64,000 nt of DNA from Haloactinopolyspora alba (GCF_003014555.1 NZ_PYGE01000001.1:1-64000); one strand, 5' to 3'; positions 53,906 through 62,182 are shown, numbered from the stretch's first letter. Program-made: numbers and translations. Notes: generated by a model not told the origin, from the letters alone.

Positions 53906-54732
53906 CCGACCAGAACCTCCCCGAGTTGCTCGAGCAGGCCGCAGACCGGACGCCCGTCGGCCCGGCGCCCATCGCGGGAATCGTCACGGGCGCCACCAGG
54001 GTGCGCCGCCGCCGTGCTGCACTCACCATGGTCGGCGCCGCGGCGGCGGCCATCGTGGGTGGGGCTGTGGTGTTCGCCGTCCCCGACGGACCGTCGAACC
54101 CGCAGCCGCTGGTGGCTACGCCTGAGCCCGACCCGACCCCTGCGGGCATGCGGCTCGCCGGCTTGGGACACGCGGCCGTCGCAGTGCCACAGACGTGGAG
54201 CACGAACGTGTTTCGTTGTGGTGTGCCTATGGAGGACACCGTCATCGTCGACATCGGAGCCGCGCTCGACTGCAACCAACCGCGGCCGGAGGGTGTGGAC
54301 AGCGTCACGGTGGACCAGGGCGACGGCAAGCCCTGGAGATTCACCGTTGACGACGTCATCCAGATAGGTGGTGTGCCAGCGGAGCGGCAGGCCACCACCT
54401 GCCACCTCGACGAGCGTGTCAGGATCTGCGCGGGAACCGTCTACATCCCGTCGATGGACGTCGCGTTCCGGGCCGAGTCCTCCACGAAAACCGCCGTGGA
54501 CCGCATTCTCGACCGGATCCAGATCTTTCCGGACCAGGTCGGAGTACCGGGCGAGTACCGAGCCAAGACCAAAGAAGAGTACGTCGAGGCGTTGAGTGCG
54601 GCAGGGCTGACCGCGGAGATCCGTACCGAGCAGACCACTGCCTCCGCTCCGGGCTACGTCCTCGAAGTTTCGCCGGTACCGGGCACCATGCTCCAACCAG
54701 GCGACGCGGTCACCGTGACGGTGTCCGCCTAG
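53902..54732 (+). CDS. Membrane-anchored PASTA-like protein, putative anti-sigma partner
   Basis: 276 residues. Cytoplasmic N-terminus (about 1-38, acidic then RRRR), one helix (about 40-60), then an extracytoplasmic region with a Cys-containing middle (Cys at about 110, 130, 174 and 183 by count) and a C-terminal PASTA-like domain (about 207-276; GVPGEYRAKTKEEYVEALSAAGL...LQPGDAVTVTVSA). Such proteins beside SigE-family genes are often regulators. The extracellular PASTA part suggests sensing of cell-wall fragments. Inferred. Confidence 0.72.
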   Translation: MTDQNLPELLEQAADRTPVGPAPIAGIVTGATRVRRRRAALTMVGAAAAAIVGGAVVFAVPDGPSNPQPLVATPEPDPTPAGMRLAGLGHAAVAVPQTWSTNVFRCGVPMEDTVIVDIGAALDCNQPRPEGVDSVTVDQGDGKPWRFTVDDVIQIGGVPAERQATTCHLDERVRICAGTVYIPSMDVAFRAESSTKTAVDRILDRIQIFPDQVGVPGEYRAKTKEEYVEALSAAGLTAEIRTEQTTASAPGYVLEVSPVPGTMLQPGDAVTVTVSA

Positions 54733-54786
54733 CGTTGTCGTGCCGGCTAGTTCGAGGTCGACACGCCCGAGCGGGCCGCGCAATGG

Positions 54787-55710
54787 TCAGGCCTTGTGTC
54801 GGCGGGCCTCGTTCACCTCGCGCGCGACCGCCCACCCGTCGGCCACCGGGCCCAGGTGCGCGAGCTTCTCCGGGTTGGTCACCGCACGGATGGCCTGGAC
54901 CCGCCCACCGAGCACGTCGAGCGTCATCGCGCTGCCCACGTTTCCGTCCCGATCGCGGAGGATCGCGCCGGGCTGGCCGTTCAACTGTCGTGGCTCCACG
55001 GTCACCTCGACCACGGACAGCAGCGGGAAGTTCGCCGCGAGCACGCGGGCGACGTTGTCCGCGCCGATCACACCCTTCGCGAGCGCGGGCGCCTTGCCTC
55101 CGCCGTCGCCGACCATCTGGACGTCCGCGGCGAGCATGTCCCGCAGCCCGGCGACGTCACCGTCGCGGATCGCGTCGAAGAAGCGCGCCGCCAATTCCTG
55201 GCGTTCCTGACGGTCGGCCTCGAACCGAGGCCGACCGTCGTCCATGTGGCGTCGCGCCCGGGCTCCGAGCTGGCGGCAGGCCGGCTCGGTTCTGCCGACG
55301 ATCGAGGCGATCTCGGGAAATCCGAACCCGAACACGTCCCGCAGCACGAACACGGCCCGCTCGAGCGGGCTGAGCCGCTCAAGCAGCAACAGCGCCGCCA
55401 TCGACACCGAGTCCGCCAGCTCCGCCGAGCGCGCCGGATCGTCGTAGCTGTCGGTGAGCAGCGGTTCGGGGAGCCACTGCCCGACGTACTCCTCGCGCCG
55501 GACACGCGCCGAGCGCAGCACGTCGATCGAGATCCGCGTGACCACGGCCGAGAGGAACGCCTTCGTCGACACGGGCCGCGACGGGGACGACTCGTAACGC
55601 AGCCAGGTCTCCTGCACCGCGTCCTCCGCCTCCGCCACACTGCCGAGGATCCGGTAGGCGATCGCGAACAGCAGCGGCCGCAGGCCCTCGAAGTCCTCGT
55701 CCCGTGTCAT
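54787..55710 (-). CDS. ECF41-family RNA polymerase sigma factor (SigJ-like)
   Basis: 307 residues. Region 2 (FAIAYRILGSVAEAEDAVQETWLRY), region 4 (LSPLERAVFVLRDVFGFGFPEIASIVGRTEPACRQLGARAR) and a C-terminal SnoaL-like NTF2 domain (about 180-300), the fused regulatory domain of ECF41. These factors have no separate anti-sigma. Start ATG 55710 overlaps the epimerase stop. The promoter motif recognised by ECF41 lies before the operon, so it is probably autoregulated. Confidence 0.93.
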   Translation of the reverse strand: MTRDEDFEGLRPLLFAIAYRILGSVAEAEDAVQETWLRYESSPSRPVSTKAFLSAVVTRISIDVLRSARVRREEYVGQWLPEPLLTDSYDDPARSAELADSVSMAALLLLERLSPLERAVFVLRDVFGFGFPEIASIVGRTEPACRQLGARARRHMDDGRPRFEADRQERQELAARFFDAIRDGDVAGLRDMLAADVQMVGDGGGKAPALAKGVIGADNVARVLAANFPLLSVVEVTVEPRQLNGQPGAILRDRDGNVGSAMTLDVLGGRVQAIRAVTNPEKLAHLGPVADGWAVAREVNEARRHKA

Positions 55711-56621
55711 GCGAGCTCTTCCTTGAACCCCTGCCGCCACGACGGGTAGCGCAGCTGCCAGCCGAGCTCGCGCTTCGCTTTCGCGTTCGAGAAGGCACGC
55801 CCCTCGGTCATCGCCCCCGTCATCATCGGGCCGATCAGCAGCCGGGCCAGCCACTTCGGGATCCGCCGCGGCGGTTTCGCCCCGGCGCACTCCGCGAGGT
55901 ACGGAAGCCATGCGCTGATCGGCGCCGGCTCGTCGTCGACGATGTTGAACACGCCCGTCGCCTTCTGCTCCACAGCCAGGACGGTAGCGCTCACCGCGTC
56001 GTCGACGTGGATCCACGACACGTATCCGGTGCCACCGCCGACGAGCGGGACCATCCGCTTGCGCACGAACCTGACCTGATCGTCGTGGGCACCCCCGCCG
56101 TAGAACCCGCCGTAACGCAGGACCACCCCGCCGGCCTTCACGACCACGTCCTCGAGGTGGCTGATCGCCTTCGTCCCCGCGATCACCTCCAGCGGGTCCT
56201 CCTCGGTCTTGACCCAGCTGCCCGTGCGGACGCCGTTCATGCTGGCGTGGCCCTGCGCCACAACGTGGGAGACGCCGGTCGCCTCCGCCGCGGCCAGCAG
56301 ATGGTCGATCCCCTCTGTACGCAGCCGGTTCGTGGTGGCGAAGAAACGGTCGGCCTTCCTCGGATTCATCGTGCCCGCATGCGCCTCCGACAGCCCCGTC
56401 ATCTGGTGCACGATGACGTCCGGACGGGCCGATGCCACCGCCTCGCCGACCGCGGCCCCGTCGAGGCCGTCCATCACGACACCGTCGGCGCCCAGCTCCT
56501 GCAACGATCCCAGTTTGGCCGAGCTCGTCGTCGTCGCGGTGACCTCGTACCCACGGGCCACCAGTTGCGGCACCAGACGCCGCCCGATGACCCCGGTCCC
56601 GCCTGCCACGAACACTCGCAT
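55707..56621 (-). CDS. NAD-dependent epimerase/dehydratase family protein
   Basis: 304 residues from ATG 56621 (MRVFVAGGTGVIGRRLVPQL, NAD motif). An extended SDR; the catalytic Tyr/Lys pair is not clear in the usual place (GTKAISHLEDVV), so catalysis may be altered. Oxidoreductases, epimerases and carboxymuconolactone decarboxylases are the known targets of ECF41 factors, and this gene precedes sigJ with a four-base overlap. Confidence 0.88.
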   Translation of the reverse strand: MRVFVAGGTGVIGRRLVPQLVARGYEVTATTTSSAKLGSLQELGADGVVMDGLDGAAVGEAVASARPDVIVHQMTGLSEAHAGTMNPRKADRFFATTNRLRTEGIDHLLAAAEATGVSHVVAQGHASMNGVRTGSWVKTEEDPLEVIAGTKAISHLEDVVVKAGGVVLRYGGFYGGGAHDDQVRFVRKRMVPLVGGGTGYVSWIHVDDAVSATVLAVEQKATGVFNIVDDEPAPISAWLPYLAECAGAKPPRRIPKWLARLLIGPMMTGAMTEGRAFSNAKAKRELGWQLRYPSWRQGFKEELA

Positions 56622-56661
56622 AACCCCACGCTCCTCATCCGGCACCGATTCTCGTCACCGA

Positions 56662-56688
56662 GACGAGGCAGCTCGGCAGCGTGTGACA
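56662..56688 (-). promoter_or_regulatory. ECF41-type promoter of the epimerase/sigma operon
   Basis: On the minus strand TGTCACA (56688-56682) and CGTC (56665-56662) are separated by exactly 16 bases. This is the reported ECF41 consensus (TGTCACA in the -35, CGTC in the -10). It lies about 40 bases before the epimerase start and faces it. Confidence 0.8.
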
Positions 56689-56705
56689 TGCGGGCGAAGC
56701 TGGGC

Positions 56706-56930
56706 TCAGCGGCATGCCGAACGGTCAGACGAAAGGCGCAGGACGACGACACCGATGCCGACAGCGAACGCCACCACGATTCCCATCGCGATCCAAAGCC
56801 GGACGCCCCCGTACAGGAGCACGAAGACCGTGACTGCTCCGAACGCGAGCGCCGTCAAGCCGAACAGCACCGCCACGAGCAGAACGACCGGCCTTCCGCG
56901 CCGACCTGCTCGAGCCACTGGTTCCGGCAT
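56706..56930 (-). CDS. Small membrane protein, 74 residues
   Basis: Start at ATG 56930 gives MPEPVARAGRRGRPVVLLVAV. Two hydrophobic segments (about 14-33 and 41-62) and a short polar end. No family recognised. An upstream in-frame start at 56999 is possible but runs over the GNAT stop. Moderate confidence because of its small size. Confidence 0.5.
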   Translation of the reverse strand: MPEPVARAGRRGRPVVLLVAVLFGLTALAFGAVTVFVLLYGGVRLWIAMGIVVAFAVGIGVVVLRLSSDRSACR

Positions 56931-56995
56931 TCCCCCATTGTGGGTGCGCATGCGACAGGCCGTCGCATGCGGGTCACCGGATCGGGCAACGGAGT

Positions 56996-57556
56996 TCATC
57001 GGCGCCGCTCCCAGTCCATCCTGGTGAGTTCGTACTCGACTTCGCCGTGCTCGGAACCTTCGATCGCCTCAGGCCAGTCGCTGCTGAAGCTCCGTAGGAA
57101 CGACAGGCCCGCCTTCTCCATCACCCGCCGGGACGCGGTGTTGACCGCCATCGTGTTCGCGGTGATCCGTTCGACCCCGAAGCCGGTGAACCCGTTGTCG
57201 ATCAGGGCGCGGGATCCCTCCGTGGCATACCCGTTGCCCTGGGCGGCCCTGTTCAGGCGGTAACCGAGTTCGACGACAGCGGCGTCGTGCTCGTCCAGCG
57301 GGCGGAACTCGAACCAGCCCAGGAAGACTCCTGTCGTCTTCTGCTCGGCGGCCCAGTAGCCGCGCGTGCCCGAGCACGGGTAGACGCGTAGGAGCCGTGG
57401 CAGGGTTCGCGCCCGGATCGTCTCGCGGCTGGTCGGCTTACCACCGTTGATGAAGCGCATCACCTCGGGATCGTTGTCCAGCGCGAAGAGGTGCTCCACG
57501 TCGTCCTCGGTGAACGCACGCAACACCAGCCGATCGGTTTCCGAGAAGACGTGCAC
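56996..57556 (-). CDS. GNAT-family N-acetyltransferase (RimJ/RimL type)
   Basis: 186 residues from GTG 57556. Acetyl-CoA motif AAQGNGYATEGSRALID (Q/R-x-x-G-x-G/A like) and FTGFGVERITANTMAVNTASRRVMEKAGL are classic. Starts with ETDRLVLRAFTEDDVEHLF. It acetylates an amine on a protein N-terminus or small molecule; substrate unknown. Confidence 0.9.
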   Translation of the reverse strand: MHVFSETDRLVLRAFTEDDVEHLFALDNDPEVMRFINGGKPTSRETIRARTLPRLLRVYPCSGTRGYWAAEQKTTGVFLGWFEFRPLDEHDAAVVELGYRLNRAAQGNGYATEGSRALIDNGFTGFGVERITANTMAVNTASRRVMEKAGLSFLRSFSSDWPEAIEGSEHGEVEYELTRMDWERRR

Positions 57557-57765
57557 GGCACGATCCTCACTGCCGGACCGCAGTGCCCGCCACCGGATAT
57601 CGCGCCAGCCGCGAGCGAGGCATACGTCCGCGCCCAGGCCGCCGAGCCGGACAGCCCTCCGTCGGCAGCGACCCCGTGTGGTCAGCCGCGACAGCGTCGC
57701 GAAAGCGACATAAAAGTGATTTTGCGGTTGAAACCGGCCTTCTCCACTACGGTGTCGCTGCCCGA

Positions 57766-58284
57766 GTGGATCTGTACAAGCCGGGCAATCAACACGATTC
57801 ATCTGTCATCAACTGTGGAGTCATCTATGACGGCACCGAAACGGGGACTGACGTCGGCACCGAAACCGGCGCGGACACCGGCACCGATGCAGGCTCCGAG
57901 GACGGCTCCGAGAACGGCTCCGCAGATGGTACGGACACCGGGACGGAGGCCGGGACCGAAACCGGCGACGACGCGGGCACCGACGCCGGGACCGAGAACG
58001 GCACCGAGGCCGGGACCGACGCGGGCGCGGACGCAGGCACGGAGACCGGGGCCGAGACCGGCGATCAGGCCGGCAGCGACGCCGGGACCGAGTCCGGAGC
58101 CGAGGCCGGCAACGACGCGGGCTCGGACGCCGGCACGGAGGCCGGTAACGACGCCGGCACCGAGAACGGCGAGGAACTGCCCGACACCGGTTCGCCCGGG
58201 CAGACCATGATGATGACCGCGGTGGCGTTGCTCGCCGTGGGCGGGGTCGTGGTCACCCTGCGCGCTCGGCGCGGAACGGTCTGA
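57766..58284 (+). CDS. Repeat-rich LPXTG cell-wall-anchored protein, N-terminus unclear
   Basis: About 172 residues from a tentative GTG. After a short leader come 28 tetrapeptides of the form [TSAND]-[DE]-x-G, then the sorting signal LPDTG (EELPDTGSPG), a hydrophobic helix (MMMTAVALLAVGGVVV) and the tail RARRGTV. This should be a sortase substrate on peptidoglycan. No signal peptide is seen in any frame upstream, so the gene may be 5'-truncated, or a start is misread. An AT-rich patch near 57707-57735 may be its promoter. Confidence 0.6.
   Translation: MDLYKPGNQHDSSVINCGVIYDGTETGTDVGTETGADTGTDAGSEDGSENGSADGTDTGTEAGTETGDDAGTDAGTENGTEAGTDAGADAGTETGAETGDQAGSDAGTESGAEAGNDAGSDAGTEAGNDAGTENGEELPDTGSPGQTMMMTAVALLAVGGVVVTLRARRGTV
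57835..58170 (+). repeat. 28 tandem 12-base repeats encoding x-[DE]-x-G
   Basis: 336 bases in an unbroken 12-base period, with variants such as TETG, TDAG, SEDG, TENG, DQAG and NDAG. Third bases vary, so the repeat is conserved at protein level more than at DNA level. The product is strongly acidic and flexible, like a wall-spanning stalk. Confidence 0.85.
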
Positions 58285-58300
58285 CGCACGACGAACGAGG

Positions 58301-58342
58301 TGTGCGGTTGGTCGCGTACGTCAGTGCGCAACCAACCGCACA
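58301..58342. terminator. Hairpin after the LPXTG gene
   Basis: TGTGCGGTTGGT (58301-58312) and ACCAACCGCACA (58331-58342) are perfect 12-base arms with an 18-base loop, 17 bases after the LPXTG stop. Probably a terminator for this gene and perhaps for the convergent MFS gene; no T-tract is seen. Confidence 0.55.
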
Positions 58343-58436
58343 TCGTCGTCGGAGCAGGACGTCGAGCGCGGCCGTTTCTCAACGTCCTCGACCCTTCGTG
58401 GTGGAGTCGCTCGGCGCAGAAGACGCGCCCGAGAAA

Positions 58437-58486
58437 TGATCAGGTGACCGAGCTCCGCCATGCCCCAGCAATCCGTCACCTGATCA
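58437..58486. repeat. Inverted repeat unit 1 (TGATCAGGTGAC arms)
   Basis: TGATCAGGTGAC (58437-58448) and GTCACCTGATCA (58475-58486) are exact reverse complements around a 26-base spacer. The same arms occur again in unit 2. Lies between convergent genes. Confidence 0.85.
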
Positions 58487-58509
58487 TGTCCAAATAGCGG
58501 TCGGAGAAC

Positions 58510-58557
58510 GATCAGGTGACGACGGCACGTGGAATCGCGCCGCAATGTCACCTGATC
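58510..58557. repeat. Inverted repeat unit 2 (GATCAGGTGAC arms)
   Basis: GATCAGGTGAC (58510-58520) and GTCACCTGATC (58547-58557) enclose another 26-base spacer of unrelated sequence. The right arm contains the stop codon of the MFS gene on the minus strand. Between the two units are 23 bases. Confidence 0.85.
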
Positions 58558-59789
58558 AACTCTGAGCGCCGATCATGTCGACGGCGCTCGTAGCGATTTC
58601 GAACCGCCGGCCGGGTGGTCGACGTGATCGTCTGGTCTGTGGGCAGTCGGCGGTCGATCGCCCAGGCAGCGAGAGCGCAGAAGGCGAACCCTGCTCCGAG
58701 CAGGCTGGAACCGGCCCATCCTGCGGAAGCGAACACGGCCGTGGTGGCGGCTGCACCGAGCGCTGAGCCGACCGAGTAGAAGACCATGTAGCCGCCGATG
58801 ACACTGCTGGCGAGATCCGGGTGCGCCGAAGTGAGACGGTGCTGGTTGCTGACATGCGCGGCTTGGACCGCGAAGTCGAGCACGACTACGCCGGCAACGA
58901 CGAGCCACAGCGCCCACGGAAGCTGCGCGATCGCCACCCACGAGGCGACGAGCAAGACGAGCGCCACACCGGTAACCGGGTTCGCACGCCCCGAGTCCGC
59001 CCATCGTCCGGCGCGCGCCGCGCCGATCGCTCCGGCGAGTCCTGCGATGCCGAACAGTCCGATCTGCGCCTCACTCAGATACCACGGCGCACCGGCCAAG
59101 GGCAGCGCCATGCCACTCCACAGCGTTCCGAAGGACGCGAACAGGAAGAACGCGATGAGCCCGCGAGTGAGGAACAGCCGTTCCCGGAACAGTCCGCCCA
59201 GCGCCGCGACGACCCGCACGTACCCTGCCGAACGTTCGGTCCGTTCGTCCGCGGGCAGCACCGCCAGGACGAGGGCGGCGAGCCCGAGCGCGAACACGGC
59301 GAGGACGAGGTAGACGCTCCGCCAGTCCCACACCTCGGCGAGCCAGCCAGCGAGGACTCGTCCACCGAGGATGCCGACGACCACGCCCGAGGTCACGACG
59401 CCGATGTTCGTGCCATGCTCGCCGGGCGCGGACACGGATGCGGCAAAGGCGACCGTGGTCTGCACCACTACCGCGAACACGCCGGCCATCGCCAGCCCGA
59501 CGAACGCCACCCATGCCGCATGGGCCGCGGCCGTCAGGATCACGCCCACCGCGATCAGTGTCAGGTGCACGGCGATGAGCCGACGCCTGTCGACCGCGTC
59601 GCCCAGTGGCACCAACAGCACCAGCCCTGCCAGATAGCCCACCTGTCCGGTCGCCACGATCCACCCGGTGAGCTGTGCCGGAACACCAAGATCGCGACCC
59701 ATCGGCTCCAACACCGGCTGAGCGGTGTAGATGCTCGCCACCGCGACACCACACACCGCCGCGAGCAACAGCCGTCGCCACGCACCCAT
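58548..59789 (-). CDS. MFS transporter (arabinose-efflux/YnfM type)
   Basis: 413 residues from ATG 59789 (MGAWRRLLLAAVCGVAVASIYTAQPVLEPMGRDLG). Twelve membrane segments; PLGDAVDRRRL is motif A. SIYTAQPVLEPM is characteristic of the YnfM/AraJ-like group of exporters. The last codons run into the inverted-repeat unit. Divergent from an HxlR regulator, a common pairing. Confidence 0.9.
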   Translation of the reverse strand: MGAWRRLLLAAVCGVAVASIYTAQPVLEPMGRDLGVPAQLTGWIVATGQVGYLAGLVLLVPLGDAVDRRRLIAVHLTLIAVGVILTAAAHAAWVAFVGLAMAGVFAVVVQTTVAFAASVSAPGEHGTNIGVVTSGVVVGILGGRVLAGWLAEVWDWRSVYLVLAVFALGLAALVLAVLPADERTERSAGYVRVVAALGGLFRERLFLTRGLIAFFLFASFGTLWSGMALPLAGAPWYLSEAQIGLFGIAGLAGAIGAARAGRWADSGRANPVTGVALVLLVASWVAIAQLPWALWLVVAGVVVLDFAVQAAHVSNQHRLTSAHPDLASSVIGGYMVFYSVGSALGAAATTAVFASAGWAGSSLLGAGFAFCALAAWAIDRRLPTDQTITSTTRPAVRNRYERRRHDRRSELIR

Positions 59790-59813
59790 CACGCCACCCC
59801 ATTCAGTAGCACA

Positions 59814-59842
59814 TTGCAACTGACTGGAACCTACGGCACAAT
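59814..59842 (+). promoter_or_regulatory. Candidate promoter of the HxlR gene
   Basis: TTGCAA and CACAAT are spaced by 17 bases. The word TGCAACT occurs at 59815-59821 and again at 59853-59859 in the same direction, flanking the transcription start region, and may be part of an HxlR operator. Confidence 0.4.
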
Positions 59843-59873
59843 GGTTTCAATCTGCAACTCATGAGGAAGGGTC

Positions 59874-60332
59874 ATGTCGCGCACCGCCACGGGCACTCCG
59901 GAGTCCGGCTGGACCGATCCCGACTGTCCGGTCGCACGCACGCTCGATCTCGTCGGCGACCGATGGAGCCTTCTGGTCATCCGTGACGCGATGGACGGCG
60001 CACGATCGTTCACCGAGTTTCAGCGCCGCACCGGCATCGCCCGCAACATCCTCACCGACCGGCTCCGCAAGCTCACCGCCCACGGGCTCCTCACCCGGCA
60101 CACCGCACCGTCGGGTCGGCGCCAGGAGTACGTGCTCACCAACGCGGGCCACGACCTGTTCCCCGTCGTCGTCACGCTGCGCCAATGGGGAGAACGCCAC
60201 GCCTTCACCTCCGGCGAAGCCCATTCCACGCTCATCGACCAGCACGGCGCGCCGGTGCCCGAACTCGCACCGACCAGCACAGACGGCACCGCACTCGACG
60301 CCGATACGACCCGCGTGCAGAAGGCACGATAG
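59874..60332 (+). CDS. HxlR-family transcriptional regulator
   Basis: 152 residues. DPDCPVARTLDLVGDRWSLLVIRDAMDGARSFTEFQRRTGIARNILTDRLRKL is the HxlR winged helix with the conserved N-terminal Cys (Cys19) that may act as a redox sensor. RQEYVLTNAGHDLFPVVVTLRQWGERH follows. Divergent from the MFS gene it likely controls. Confidence 0.92.
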   Translation: MSRTATGTPESGWTDPDCPVARTLDLVGDRWSLLVIRDAMDGARSFTEFQRRTGIARNILTDRLRKLTAHGLLTRHTAPSGRRQEYVLTNAGHDLFPVVVTLRQWGERHAFTSGEAHSTLIDQHGAPVPELAPTSTDGTALDADTTRVQKAR

Positions 60333-60419
60333 GAAACCGCGACCACCGAAATCCGCTGGTCCGCACACCCGCCGGCTCCGGAATACGGCGTGCATGGAGA
60401 CAAGAGAACTGCCCGATGA

Positions 60420-60770
60420 CGGCCTCGACGACACGCAGGTCGTGGGACGGCGCCGGATCGCCGACGTCGTCCCAGCGTTGCAGCGACCACGCGTACCGGC
60501 TCGCGACCGAGATCGGTGCCCTGCAGGGGTGCGGAACTACTCGTTACTCCGCGGATCAACCAGGGGCTCGTCCGCTTCCTGGCCGCCGATGGCGATCACG
60601 ATTCCCACACCGAGCAGGTGATCGCGCAGGTCCGACGCTCCGGCGAGGCGCGGTTCGGCGCCACGACGTGCAACGGGATGCGCGCGATACACATCCCGGT
60701 CGTCAACAGCGTACGTGGCGATCGGTGGCAGGTGCCGGACGCTCGGGGTTCATTCATCCGTCACGTAGGC
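60420..60770 (+). pseudogene. Relic of a PLP-dependent decarboxylase C-terminus
   Basis: Two frames together read like the C-terminal domain of aromatic-amino-acid/pyridoxal-dependent decarboxylases. RCSDHAYRLATEIGA (about 60475-60519) is followed in the next frame by INQGLVRFLAADGDHDSHTE, VIAQVRRSGEARFGATT and NGMRAIHIPVVNSVRGDRW. The rest of the gene is missing. The 508-base gap (60333-60840) otherwise shows nothing. Confidence 0.55.
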
Positions 60771-60840
60771 GCACCAGGCGGCGTCACCGGGGAATACCAG
60801 GCTCGGAGCGACACGCCGTCCGCGGACGAAGGGATCTACA

Positions 60841-62022
60841 GTGTCCGAGACCGAGCACCCGGCCGTCAGCCGCCGGCGCATCCTGCAAACCTCGGCGATC
60901 GGGGCCGCGAGTGCCGCCGGCACGTTCGCGACCTCCGGCTCCGCGTCGGCGGCGCCGGACGAAGGGGTGGTCCGGAACGCGCTGCGCTTCAACCGCGACG
61001 GCCGGTTCACGATCGTGCAGTTCAACGACACCCAGGACAACCACACCACCGATCGCCGCACCATCGAGCTGCAGGAGGCGGTGCTGGACGACGTCACGCC
61101 CGACTTCGCACTCATCAATGGCGACGTGATCAACGGCGACATGTCGAGCGCCCGCGAGGTGAAGCAGGCGATCAACAACGTCGTCATGCCGATGGAGCGT
61201 CGCGGCGTCAGCTGGGCGCTCACCATGGGGAACCACGACGAGGACAGCGCCGGGCGCACCGGCATGACCGAGGCCGACATCCTCTCGTTCATCCGCCGGT
61301 ACCGGCACAACGTCAACAAGCCCGGGGCGGACGTCACCGGGACCGGAAACCAGGTCCTCACCGTACGGTCCGCTCGCGGCAACTCCGACAGTTTCGCCTT
61401 GTGGCTGCTGGACTCCGGACGCTACGCGCCGGACGAGATCGCCGGGCAGGACTTCACCGGCTACCCGACGTGGGACTGGCTGCGGTTCGATCAGGTGGAC
61501 TGGTACTGGCGCACGTCCCAGGAGCTCGAACACCGGCGGCGCACCCCCGTCCCGGGCCTGGTCTTCCAGCACATCGCGCTGTGGGAGCACCGGTTCATGT
61601 GGTTCGCCAGCGTGGACGCACGCAGCGATGCCGACCACGAGCGCGCCGTCGCGACGCACGGCATCGTGGGCGAGCGCAACGAGGACGAGTGCCCGGGGCC
61701 GTTCAACTCGGGCATGTTCAACGCGATGCTGCACCGCGGCGACATTAAGGGTCTCTTCGTCGGCCACGACCACATCAACACCTACGTGGGCAACTACTAC
61801 GGCATCGAACTCGGATACGGCCCGGGGACCGGCTTCGGCACCTACGGCCTGGGCGGGACGGACGACCACCGGCTCCGCGGCGCCCGCGTGTTCACGCTCG
61901 ACGAGAACGTCGACGGTGTCTACACCGGCAGTAAGGCGCTGTTCGCGAGTGACTACGGCATCGACCTGACGAACGAGCGCCGGCCGAGCGACCCACAGCC
62001 GCTTCCCCGATACGTCCGGTAA
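60841..62022 (+). CDS. Tat-exported metallophosphoesterase
   Basis: 393 residues from GTG 60841. Twin-arginine signal SRRRILQTSAIGAASAAG (about 10-27) and a cleavage region near ASAAPD. Metallophosphoesterase motifs: FNDTQDNH, INGDVINGD, GNHDED, QHIALWEH and GHDHINTY. Resembles PhoD/Ppa-type or purple-acid-like calcineurin phosphatases exported folded. Likely acts outside the membrane on phosphate esters. Confidence 0.9.
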   Translation: MSETEHPAVSRRRILQTSAIGAASAAGTFATSGSASAAPDEGVVRNALRFNRDGRFTIVQFNDTQDNHTTDRRTIELQEAVLDDVTPDFALINGDVINGDMSSAREVKQAINNVVMPMERRGVSWALTMGNHDEDSAGRTGMTEADILSFIRRYRHNVNKPGADVTGTGNQVLTVRSARGNSDSFALWLLDSGRYAPDEIAGQDFTGYPTWDWLRFDQVDWYWRTSQELEHRRRTPVPGLVFQHIALWEHRFMWFASVDARSDADHERAVATHGIVGERNEDECPGPFNSGMFNAMLHRGDIKGLFVGHDHINTYVGNYYGIELGYGPGTGFGTYGLGGTDDHRLRGARVFTLDENVDGVYTGSKALFASDYGIDLTNERRPSDPQPLPRYVR

Positions 62023-62146
62023 GGAGGTGCTGCGCTCGGTCGACGAGGCCGCAGTAGTCGCGTGGGTCGAGGATCGGCACTACTACGCCGCCAGCCAGGA
62101 ACGGAACCTCTGATCGAGCCCGGTTCCACGGACCACACAGGCTTAG

Positions 62147-62182
62147 AGCGTTCTCATCACTTGATCACAGCGGTCTCATGAC
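62147..62182 (+). promoter_or_regulatory. 22-base-period direct repeats before the P-loop gene
   Basis: AGCGTTCTCATCAC (62147-62160) and AGCGGTCTCATGAC (62169-62182) match at 12 of 14 positions and start 22 bases apart, two helical turns, about 54 bases before the start. Candidate response-regulator site. An open stretch of 28 codons at 62027-62113 follows the phosphoesterase but is too short to support. Confidence 0.4.

Noticed and set aside
57835-58170. A CRISPR or minisatellite array.
   Set aside because: The 12-base period is in frame and encodes a regular peptide in a wall protein.
57491-58210. An alternative frame over the repeats, with a good ribosome site and start (MTAPKRG...).
   Set aside because: It gives Pro/Arg/Ala low-complexity sequence, whereas the other frame ends in a perfect LPXTG sorting signal.
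58437-58557. A short CRISPR-like array because repeats alternate with equal-length spacers.
   Set aside because: Only four 11-12 base arms, in alternating orientation, with no cas genes nearby; CRISPR repeats are direct and longer.
62027-62113. A 28-codon frame after the phosphoesterase with an AAGGAGG-like start.
   Set aside because: Too short, no family and no support; the purines overlap the preceding stop.
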